This document shows positions 55,017-64,000 of a stretch of 64,000 bases of DNA, in pieces. The stretch is from Aphrocallistes beatrix (lineage: Eukaryota; Porifera; Hexactinellida; Sceptrulophora; Aphrocallistidae). Below the pieces are notes generated by a model that saw only the letters and a program-made list of their open reading frames with translations, made no database searches and had not been told where the DNA came from. The DNA is taken from contig OY725496.1 of the NCBI GenBank assembly GCA_963281255.1, forward strand, positions 1,178,001-1,242,000, given 5' to 3'. Every line of letters begins with the position of its first letter. Positions within the stretch are counted from its first letter, which is position 1. Both the position numbers and the translations under genes were made by a program.

Positions 55017-55796
55017 GTTACTATCCACATTTGTTGAGTACATGCGTTGTTATTACAAAGCTTCTAGTCAACACAGACCAAAGAGTTATCGATGAGTTAT
55101 AAACAATAGAGATGTCATAGGCTATAGCAGTATTTACTTATAGATCCATAGTTTAACTTAGCTTAAGGTAAAATATATTTTATCGAGATCTAACCATTAG
55201 CTAAGTACTTGCTTATATGCATACGATAGAGGTTAACATCAAAAATTTCTGTTTCTCTCAATCCAAAAACCAATGCATCTTAGAAGGCTAGGTTAGCCCC
55301 ATGATAGGCTTCTCTTATAGTTATTCCCACTGCACTATGATAAACAACTGATTGACGGATAGAATGAACTTAAACTTGGGGCACATATAGTTTGATTAGA
55401 TTCGTGGATAATCGTTGACGAATATATTTGAATTTAGTACATTTCCAACCCTTATTCATATCAGATAAAAAAATCGGGAAATTTTCTTCTAATTAAATGT
55501 TTTAATCTTTTATTTGTTTGGTGAGCATCGGACTTGTTTCTGACCTTTATCTTAAGTTATACCTCAAAATTAAAGCAACAGTTTCTCTGAATTAGTCACT
55601 GATCAGTTAATGATAGTGTTTAACCCAACATAGAGGTTCATATTTACAATATTGAAGACCCCTTAATTTAATAAAACCTTTAGCAAATTATTGAGAAATA
55701 ATTAATTCTAGATCATGACAAAGAATTCTTTAGGAAATCAGATAGTTAATACTGCATAAATAATGGAAAATGTTCAAATTCTTCTTTTCAGGTTCT
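55017..55796. other. No gene recognised
   Basis: AT-rich sequence without identified content. Confidence 0.4.
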
Positions 55797-55804
55797 GTAT
55801 TGCG

Positions 55805-56187
55805 CAGAGTTGCACGCGGGCCGGGCCGGCCCGGCCCGCAGGCCGACTTTTCTTATCGGCCCGCGGGCCGTACGGGTCGAATATAATAGTTTGCGGGCTC
55901 CGCGGCCGGAAACTTGGCAGGACTCCCCGCGATGACAACCGAGACGATGTTTTTAATTGTCACGAGGTACCAATTAAGAAATACTTACGTAAATGGAACT
56001 TTGCTAGTTTCCACTTATTTGTGTTTACAGAAACACTCCCATAAAAGGATTCCCTAAGTATAGTCTACTTATTATGTTTATAGTTTTAACTTACAAAGCG
56101 GGCCAAAAATATTTATGCGGGCTTCTTGCGGGCCGAACAATTTAGTTGCGGGCTGCGGTTACAAATTTCGGCCCGCGTGCAACTCTG
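55805..56187. mobile_element. hAT MITE, 383 bp, very GC-rich ends
   Basis: Ends CAGAGTTGCACGCGGGCC on both sides (inverted), exact 8-bp flanks GTATTGCG at 55797-55804 and 56188-56195. Internal GGCCCGC words repeat. Confidence 0.95.
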
Positions 56188-56398
56188 GTATTGCGTCAAT
56201 GCCTTATAGCTGTTTTGGGTGCTATCAGAAATAGTAATTTGATAATGATAAAACAGCATTCTCAATTTATTCAAGTCATGGAAGGTATTATACGTATATA
56301 ACATCGTATCTGGATATCATGAGTGTTGAGATTACGTATTCAGCTGTTAGAAGGTTTATCGAGGTAGTCATCGTCACAGATATGTTGCGTAAAAATCA

Positions 56399-59005
56399 GT
56401 GGCGGTGGAACGTAATTTTTTCTCGGGGGGCTAACTTGAGTAACTAATCTGCCTTTTACTAGGAGATCGAAAAGATATGTGCAAAATTATCCTTAACTAT
56501 TAGATGTTACCTTTGACTGTATTAGGTATACACCTTGACATCTATTTATTGAGATACTAAACACAAAAATAATTTTAAAATTGCCAAAAAACTGTTGTTC
56601 TTCTATTCTTTCTTGAAGTAAAGTCTCCTGCAATGTTCAGTAGGTCTAGTTTGTCAGCACGCTGTTGATGGCTATGGAGGATAACAAGGTGATTCAAGCG
56701 TTTCTGAGTCATTGTTGAACGCAAATATGATTTGAGTCGTCTTAGGGTTGAAAATGTCCTCTCTGCAGTAGCCGATGTTAGGGGAATAGTTAAATACATC
56801 TGCAACAGTTTATCCACCTCAGAAAACATTGTTTCTGGGAAACTTACAGGCATTGAAAATTTCACAAACAGTGTTCACGGAAGTAATCTTATGAATGCCC
56901 ATCTGATTATCTTTGTTTGCTGTCCTACAACATCTGGCATCATTTGTAGCTGAGTAAGAAGATTTTCAATGTTTATGTCAGTAGCATACATCTCATATGT
57001 TAAAATGCTAGGATTTTTTGTTTTTTGTTTGTTTGTTTGTTTGTCCGAATTGATTGAAGAATTGGCAAGCCGTAGAAATACGAAAATTGGCATGTAGGTG
57101 TCAAATGATGAATCTAGGATTAAGTTCTAAGATCTAAGCGAAATTTCCACACCTCTGCAAAAAAAATGGAAAACAAATTTTCACACCTTTTCTATACAAA
57201 ATATATGACTACACTATCACAATAGAAATCATTGTACAAATACGACACTACAATAAATAGATCGTCATTGTTATTAATACTTCAAAGCCACAACTTATGT
57301 TTGATATCTTAAATGTATTATAGCGTATGGCAATAAAAAAGATTATGTGCATATTTTCACACCTTGATATACATATTTTCACACCATTTGATGAATTTTG
57401 AAAATAATGCTAGAGACTAGCTTCCAACGAGTGACATGGGGTTTTCAGGGGTGTAGATTTCGAATATCATATTTTCAGATCTATATGATAAATTATTTGT
57501 TTACTTTTGTTTGCAATGATACATAAAGTAAACAAATTACAAAAATAGGCTAGAGACTAGCTTTCAACGGTTGACATGGGGTTTTCAGGGGTGTAGATTT
57601 CGAATATCATATTTTCGAGTAAATTTGACGATCAATTTGTTTACTTTTGTTAAAATAGATACATAAAGTAAACAAATTACAAAAATGGGTTAGAGACTAG
57701 CTTCCAACGGTTGACATGGGACTTTTAGTGCTCTAGATTTCGAATATTATATTTTCGGATCCATATGAGAAATTATTCGTTGACCTTTGTTTACGATATT
57801 TATATAAAGGAAAAATTCCCAAATTTGTTAGATTGAGTAACTCCAGGCGCCCGCAGGGCGACTCTGCGGACACGCAGTGTCCGCAAGCCGCGCAGCGCAA
57901 GCAAGCGAAGCGTGCTTGTGTTTTTAAAATCGGAAGCTGGTTCAAACATAGCCCCATTACAAGAGTCAATAATGAGTTTCTCTATTTCCTGAAAATTGAA
58001 AATGTTGGTTGGTCAAACCTTCTTTGATTTCACCGATGAGTAGATCTATGACTTCAAAATACTGCTGCTTGAAATAATCCTTTATAGAGGTACACTGTTG
58101 AACTGTAGTGCCATCAGAAAACCTTTAGGAATTTTCTTTTGTCTTGGTAGGTCAGGTTCTTGAGTGTACTAAGACCGTGAATTCATGACTGTGGAGTTAC
58201 TCTCAAATGCGAAATCACAACGTTGTCTTTGCAAGAATGCTAATGCTATACTAACAGCCGTTGAAACCTTTTGAGCATTGATAGTTCTTTTTGATTTTAG
58301 GAAATTAATCTTTGGCTGATAAGGATTGCTCAAACTCTCATCACAACACTCTGATAAACACTGATCAGAAAATGGAATCAGTTGGGTTTCATGCGTAGGA
58401 TTATAGACATCTCCTGGTACACTTTCTTCCGATATACACATTTCAGATACTGGGCTAGAATGCTCAATATTTCCAGAACCGGTTGCCCTGTTATCTGCTG
58501 TTAATCCTAAATAATTAGGTGTTTATCCTACTTCGTTACAAGTATTCTTCGAAAAAAATGAGAAAATACTTTCTTGTTTTGACATCCTAAGAAATGTTGT
58601 TTACATAGTATTATTAGTAAGGCTCATTTATACGAGTTAGTGACATTCCGCTTACTCAATTGCATTGTTTAGCACATTTCGATGTATTCTTAAATTGGAG
58701 GAAAGTCCGGCATTTCGTTACTATATTATGGATTCATGGTGAATTAAATGATTTCCCAAATTTCAATTTTCATCAAATAATTGTCTAATAATTTAAAATC
58801 AACATTCAAGTCAATTTTGTAATATACTTTCATAACGACTTCTCTTAGAACTGGTCACACCCACCAACCCCAGATCGAAACCAAAATGCCCTGCAATTAA
58901 TAAATGAATATGATATATAAGAGGGATGGGTAAAAGTAGGGGGCTGAGCCCCCCTCTGCCAAAAGTAGGGGGGCTAAAGCCCCCCTAGCCCCCGTGGTTA
59001 TGCCG
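56399..59005 (-). mobile_element. hAT transposon of the ZMYM/TTF type, decayed and interrupted
   Basis: Possible ends CAGTGGCGGTGGAAC (56399) and, inverted, CAAGGGCGGCATAACCAC (about 59005), both next to GGGGGGCTA-type runs. On the minus strand: SLSNPYQPKINFLKSKRTI (58.3 kb), then EVIDLLIGEIKEG and FEPASDFKNMYATDINIENL across the Helitron gap, and the C-terminal dimerisation region LTSATAERTFSTLRRLKSYL (56.7 kb). The catalytic parts are mostly missing and several frame changes exist. No clean target duplication was found. Confidence 0.7.
56991..57918 (+). mobile_element. HelB Helitron inside the hAT transposase frame
   Basis: TCTCATATGTTAAAATGCTAGG start after A (56990); GCGTGCTTG end before T (57919). 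928 bases with three tandem body units like 36620-37525. Removing it makes the minus-strand frame read PASDFKNMYATDINIENL without gap or extra base. Confidence 0.96.
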
Positions 59006-59036
59006 CCCTTGCTGATATGATGCCAAAACAGCTAGA

Positions 59037-59540
59037 GTGTGCGATAAATGCCACGCTCGAGGACACGATGTCCATCTCAGCAAAGGATCTTGGCCCAGCC
59101 TACTACCTGAAATTACATTCTATTGTAATAATATCGAGAACTCGCCCACAAAGTTTTCAGCGCAGTTACTGATGACAGGGAGACAGCCCGTTTCTCCAGT
59201 CGACGCGATGTTCGCAACGTACGGTAAGGATAAGACTGAGTCCTATGAACAACACCTGGACAGCTTAACAATCTTGAAAAATGAGCTTCATGATATTGCT
59301 AGGGGTAATGACGAGACAAGCAAAGACAAAAGGCAGGAACGAACTTGTGTGAATAGGAAACAAACCCACATATGCCCAGGTGACTACGTTTGTATGGACT
59401 CTCTAGACCTGAGATATAAGGGCCTTTTTCAGGTGGTCGATTGTAGAGGCCATGATATCAAGATTGTAACAGATACCGAGTATATGTTTACTATTTATCA
59501 TAGGTCACTTAGTTACGGATTACTAACATTGAGTAAAATA
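59037..59540 (+). mobile_element. Retroelement integrase C-terminal fragment, fossil
   Basis: The translation resembles the last part of an LTR-retrotransposon integrase (the region after the catalytic core). No LTR or other domain lies beside it; a Helitron begins at its right. A broken remnant; family beyond LTR type not resolved. Confidence 0.55.
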
Positions 59541-59544
59541 GACA

Positions 59545-60212
59545 TCTTTTATATATTGAAACGCTAGGATTGTTTTTATATTTGTCTGAATTGATTGAAG
59601 AATTAGAAGTCGTAGAGGTATATAATTTGGCATATGTTTCAATTGATGAGTCTACGATTAAGTTCTAAGATCTAAGCAAAATTTTAACACCTCTGCAAAA
59701 TAATAGAAAACGATTCTTCACACCTTTTCTATACAATATATATGGCTTCACTATCACAATATAAATCATTGTACGGCACTACAGTTGACTCATTGTTATG
59801 AATACTTCAAAGCAATAACTTATACATATAGATATCTTAATTTTATTGAGTGTATACCAGTGGCGGATTTAGGGGTGGGCAGCTGCCCACCCTCGATCAA
59901 CCTTGCCCACTCTGATGCCCACCCTTAGATTTTCTTACTGATGTCTGATGTAAATAGTAGAAACTTGAAGAGTTTTCAGTTACCCACCCAGTCAGATTCG
60001 ATGCCTCGGTGATGCCCAGCCTGTCGTATCCCGCTAGCTCCGCCCCTGGTCGCCTGGTGTATACAAAAAAGGTCATGTATATATTTTCACACCTTTATAT
60101 ACATATTTTACACCTTTTGAGGAATTTTGAAATATTTGGGATTTAAGCGTGTAGATTTCTAATAGCATATTTTCAAATCAATATGATAAATTATTTTTAC
60201 TTTTATTTACAA
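59545..60212 (+). mobile_element. HelB Helitron, 3' end missing
   Basis: TCTTTTATATATTGAAACGC start after A (59544). The body runs to TTTACTTTTATTTACA and is cut by the 3' end of a minus HelA at 60213. It contains the MITE 59858-60056. Confidence 0.75.
59858..60056. mobile_element. hAT MITE within HelB
   Basis: CAGTGGCGGATTTAGGGG to GCCCCTGGTCGCCTG with the exact flank GTGTATAC on both sides (59850-59857, 60057-60064). Confidence 0.88.
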
Positions 60213-60500
60213 CAAGCGCGCTTCGCTTGCTTTCGTTGCGCGGCTGGCGGACACAAAGTGTCCGCCAGTCTATTAAATTTCAGCCTTCCATCACCTAAAA
60301 TGGCTGAGTTATGGTCGTAAACTGAAATTTCTAATTATAAAAAAGGTGACAATGACGTCATAATTCCATGATGAATCGACATTTTTGTCTGAGATCAGAA
60401 CTTACTGGAGCCATAGCCAAAAGACTCCCACATGCCAAAAATCAGCATTCTGTGCCTGGCAGTTTCTTCAATCAATTCGTTACAGATATATATATATATA

Positions 60501-60688
60501 CAGTCGACTCCGCTTAATAGGGTCACATCGGTCAGAGGACATTTTGCCCCGATTAAGCGGAGGACCCTATTAACCGAAAATATTTTGTATTAGCTTCTAT
60601 GTGCGAGAGCTATTCCGGTCCTGCCAAAAGTGGCCCGATTAAGCGGCTGACCCGATTAAACAGTGGCCCTATTAAGCGGAGTCGACTG
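60501..60688. mobile_element. pogo-like MITE, 188 bp
   Basis: Same family and length as 18474-18661, in inverse orientation, again in a HelA TA spacer. Confidence 0.94.
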
Positions 60689-60700
60689 TATATATATATA

Positions 60701-60879
60701 CAGTAGAACTAGGTTAGTACGTACTCGGGATACAACGTACTTCGGCTTAGTACGTACTCATTTCTGTGAACCAGAATTCATTTATTATATAGATTCCTAT
60801 GTAATGTTAGTACGTACATACGGATAGTACGTACTTTTTCCCGCTTCCCGGAGGAGTACGTACTAACCGAGTTCTACTG
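60701..60879. mobile_element. pogo-like MITE, 179 bp
   Basis: Ends CAGTAGAACTAGGTTAGTAC and, inverted, CAGTAGAACTCGGTTAGTAC with TA on both sides; the word AGTACGTACT recurs. Confidence 0.93.
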
Positions 60880-60909
60880 TACACATTAATCGAGTTTTAA
60901 TAGTAAGGA

Positions 60910-61085
60910 CAAGCGCGCTTCGCTTGCTTGCGTTGCGAGGCTGGCGGACACTTTGTGTCCGCCGGAGGTGCCCTGCGGGCGCCTGGGGTCACATTGATTA
61001 ATTATAAGTGAGATAACAGCCCTAAATACCCCTGTCCTACTGTTATAATCGATATCGCACGAAAAATCACCAAATGTGTCCATTT
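60910..61085 (-). mobile_element. HelA Helitron, 3' part, joined head to tail
   Basis: CAAGCGCGCTTCGC at 60910 directly follows the AGTAAGGA end of the previous copy. The body ends near 61085 in a T/A-rich tract before the next MITE. Confidence 0.82.
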
Positions 61086-61108
61086 TTTAAAAAATGTAAA
61101 TGTATATG

Positions 61109-61504
61109 CAGTGGAACTGGTATATAACGGCCACCCAAGGGACTGGACAAAATTGGCCGTTATATACAGGTGACCGTTATATACATACAGGTGATTGTCT
61201 CAATCCTCAAAAGGAATCAACGTAGTGCAATAAATATAAGTTTTTAGAAATCCATTACTTGAAGTAATTACATGAAACTTGTTTGTCGTTCGTGGCAGAT
61301 CTTGTGTTAAACACATAAAAAGGTGAAAAAGGTGATGGCCGTTATAGACAAATAGTGGCCGTTATACACAGTTTTAGAGTCAGTAAGGGACTACAAACGG
61401 GTGGCCGCTGACCGCGTTGAGCAGGTGACCGCTATACACAGGTTCAATATTATGGAATTTCGGACGGGACTGTTCATTGGTGACCGCTATAGCAGGTTCG
61501 ACTG
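61109..61504. mobile_element. pogo-like MITE, 396 bp
   Basis: Ends CAGTGGAACTGGTATATAAC and, inverted, CAGTCGAACCTGCTATAGCG. GGCCGTTATA and GACCGCTATA words repeat. Right flank TA; the left flank is TATG. Confidence 0.85.
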
Positions 61505-61540
61505 TATATATATATATTTAATCGGTTATAATCGGTTAAC

Positions 61541-63810
61541 CATAGCTACTCTAATAATGCCTCACAGTAGACTGAAAATTGTGGGCTAGGGATGAAGTAG
61601 TAGCAGAATGGTAATACACGATTAGCCTGAAATCGTTAACCATGCAGAATAGGCATTAAGAATGTATTACCAGCATATATAAACATGGTATAAGTACATA
61701 TATCCGTTGGAAAAAATCGATTAGTCATCATATCATTGCGCAACAGGTCATTCTAAGGACAATTTTAGCGATTTTCTAAGCTGTTTTAACCCTATTTCTA
61801 AATGGTATTAAGGTGTGATTTTTGTGTAGAACCAATATTAGTACGAGTTGATTTGAAAAATTTAGAATTTATCAATGGAATGTTGTTACGTTCCCGCGTT
61901 ACTATGGTAAAGCATTTTGATCATTTTGGGACATTTCGTGCAAACTGTAGTAACTAGATCTTCAAATTTGATCGTGTTTGATAGGCAATTGGCTACTTCC
62001 TATTAGGTGATAATACAACTTGAACTTCTGAATTCAACGAGTTTTGAGTTATGGGTTGATTTTAAGAATGTGACCAAAACACTAAATTGTCGCATAACTC
62101 TATAGTCTGTGAATTTAGAAGTTTAAATTGTATTATTACCTAATAGGAAGTAGCTAATTGCCTATCAAATACGATCAAATTTGAAGACCTAGTTCTTACA
62201 GTTTGCAGGATATGGCTCAAACTGATCAAAATACTTTACCATAGCAACGCAGGAATGTAACAACATTCCATTGAAAAATTTTTCAAATCAACTCGTACTA
62301 ATCTTAGTTCTACACAAAAATTATTCCTTAATAACATTTAGAAGTAGGCTTAAGGTTGGTGTTTCCTTCCAGAACTAACTTTAAAAGTTTTCATTATTTT
62401 ATCCTGAAATTTTTGGTGGAAACTATTCTCGATGAGTTATCTGCAAACTACACTTTTCGGGAGCCCAAGAAGTAAGAGAAAAATTTTTTTTTTCCCAAAT
62501 GACCTAATTATAGAGGACATTCAAGGAAACTTTAATGCCTTATGCCTCTTTTACTCAATTATTCTTGCACAAAATGGTTGAATAAAGAAAATAATAGGAA
62601 TAGAATTTTCAATTTTAACCCAAATAATTTTTTCTTTCAAATTTCGTTTATAAAAATTTAGAGGCAGATTTTCGTAAGGAAAAATATTTTAACTTTTTTC
62701 TAAAGTAGAATATCAAAAATCTGTCTCTATCATTTTGTTCTACGTGACGAGATCTTTCTAAAACCGTCGAGTTTTTAACTCTACGAACTTTGTAACTAGA
62801 GATTCCTCCTTTGTAAATTGATTTTTTTAAGTGCTAAATACTGGCTACAAAGCAATTTTCTTCGGAAAGGCTTGATTTCCATTTGTTTTTACTGTATTCT
62901 GATAATAAATAACATCAAAACATCCTAAATCAACAACTTATAGTAATACTTAACTTCAAAATATGACATATCAAATATTTTAACATCATGTCACCTTCAA
63001 AAGTGTGAAAAAGTTGACAGTTATCACTGGGGGCCCAAAAATGACCATGTCCGACAGTTTCCGCCGAAATCCCATACCTATAACTTTATTTGACTATGCC
63101 AGGTCGTTATTTGAATCCTGAATTCGTACTCAGCACTAAATTTCCAGCAATTTGATATATATATTGACCATATTTGGAAATATTTTTGGTTGCCTTTTCC
63201 TAGCAACGGTCAGGAATGTTAAAAAATTTCTGGCCGTTGCTAGGCACGGTCAAACAAAAATGTTTCCAAATATGGCCAATATATATATCAAATTGCTGGA
63301 AATCTAGTTCTGAGCATGAATTCAGCATTAAAAAGATGATCTGACACTGTTGAAAGAGGTTATAGCTGTGGGACATTTCGCATTTGAAATGTGTCGTTTT
63401 TAGAGCGACACCAGGTGATACAAGTGGCTCAAAGTGGCGAAATATTGGGGCTGGAGTTATAAAAATCGGGATTATTTTTAGAACCCCTATAAGGATCTAA
63501 AAATGATAAAAAAGCAATTTGGGCACATTTATAATAAAAAACAAGTTTCGCATGGGAAACACCAACCTTAAAACAGCTTAGAAAATGCCAAAATCGTGCT
63601 TAAAATGACCTGTTCCGCAATGATATGATGACTAATCGAAATTTTGACACCGGATATATGTACTTTGATGCCATGTTTATATATGCTGGTAATACATTCT
63701 TAATGCCTATTCTACATGGTTAACGATTTTGGGCTAATCGTGTATTGATCCATTCGGCTATTACCGCATCCTTGGCTATTTACTGTGAGGCATTATTAGA
63801 GTAGGCTATG
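61541..63810. mobile_element. P-like fold-back element, 2.27 kb
   Basis: Outer inverted arms of about 260 bases (CATAGCTACTCTAATAATGC at left, CATAGCCTACTCTAATAATG inverted at right), flanked by GGTTAAC(C). Inside are two more palindromes: 61792-62345 (arms about 255 bases, TTTGATAGGCAATTGGCTAC) and about 63122-63320 (arms with CCAGCAATTTGATATATATA). No coding frame. The end sequence is related to the P-like element at 50982. Confidence 0.85.
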
Positions 63811-64000
63811 GGTTAACCAAATTATCTGTTACAACGAAATTAGTTGGTTTTCAACCGAATACCAAATAATGATATTTGGTTAGAAACCGAATATCAACTA
63901 TTTGCAAATATCATTTGGTTAAACCGAATAATCAACTATTCGGTTACAACTCTGGTTTAAATGAAATATGCTCAGCATGTGTTTTTTAGTTATAAGGATT
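63811..64000. mobile_element. Right part of a hAT-type MITE split by the P-like element
   Basis: GGTTAACCAAATTATCTG through AACCGAATA repeats to GGTTACAACTCTG. The left part (TCGGTTATAATCGGTTAAC) stands at 61520-61540. Confidence 0.5.

Larger units (their letters stand above)
60213..60909 (-). mobile_element. HelA Helitron carrying two MITEs
   Basis: CAAGCGCGCTTCGC (3' end) at 60213, internal deletion after the GTCCGCC hairpin, body to CAATCAATTCGTTACAG, then a TA spacer with MITEs 60501-60688 and 60701-60879, then ATTAATCGAGTTTTAAT and AGTAAGGA, the 5' end, at 60909. TGACGTCA at 60353-60360. Confidence 0.88.

Noticed and set aside
1712-61083. A recurring open frame of about 60 codons in HelA copies (pattern KIDKFGDFSSDIDF to LIINQC)
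   Set aside because: It appears in nearly every copy, but downstream of LIINQC the copies use different frames and the sequence there is the hairpin region. Shared descent explains the openness.
1-64000. tRNA, rRNA or spliceosomal RNA genes
   Set aside because: No characteristic box or loop sequences were noticed on either strand by eye. A covariance-model scan would be the decisive test.

Overview
The window looks like a piece of an AT-rich invertebrate genome, most likely a sponge. The reasons are a cluster of short intronless NHL-repeat genes with a B-box-type coiled coil, a decayed GLUT10/12-type sugar transporter, a chondroitin-type sulfotransferase, and a very dense, deeply nested set of DNA transposons and Helitrons. 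No rRNA, tRNA or CRISPR array was seen. The species call is inference.

Host genes are few. An intact multi-pass membrane protein of an unrecognised family lies at 9.15-10.36 kb (+), with two decayed relatives at 5.8-6.3 kb (-) and 15.7-16.2 kb (-). NHL-repeat genes lie at 16.7-17.7 kb (+, pseudogene), 19.3-20.3 kb (-, pseudogene), 22.3-23.5 kb (-, intact, 403 residues) and 25.7-26.0 kb (-, fragment); an NHL 5' flank without its gene remains at 14.7 kb. A sulfotransferase lies at 35.0-36.2 kb (+) with a late frame break. A sugar transporter pseudogene lies at 39.3-43.2 kb (-), and a MITE sits inside its first visible exon.

Everything else is mostly mobile DNA. Two Helitron families (called HelA and HelB here) recur about twenty times. 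They start with TC after a host A and end in hairpin plus CTTG before a host T. One HelB copy (56991-57918) interrupts a hAT transposase frame, and removing it restores the frame exactly, which fixes both Helitron ends. HelA carries a TA-rich spacer that has repeatedly received pogo-like TA-target MITEs and further Helitrons. At 60909/60910 two HelA copies are joined head to tail with no base between.

The region 49.6-53.7 kb is one 4.1 kb element with an 8-bp target duplication and arms built of about 31-bp repeats. A P-like THAP transposon has landed in its centre, and a hAT element has landed once in each arm at the same 8-base motif. A second P-like element, a 2.3 kb fold-back, fills 61.5-63.8 kb. 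Other pieces are an Academ-like FEN/XPG nuclease plus CXC element (29.4-30.9 kb), DD41D mariners (2.4 and 46.7 kb), a fossil Ty3/gypsy pol segment (43.5-46.5 kb), a decayed copy of a widespread invertebrate repeat-gene family (26.6-28.0 kb) and about a dozen hAT-type MITEs with 8-bp or 5-bp target duplications.

The least explained signal is a short module found at four places (39.0, 41.4, 49.9, 53.2 kb). It has constant flanks around a hairpin whose stem sequence differs between families while pairing is kept. No new multi-gene host system is visible. The novelty here lies in the mobile-element biology.
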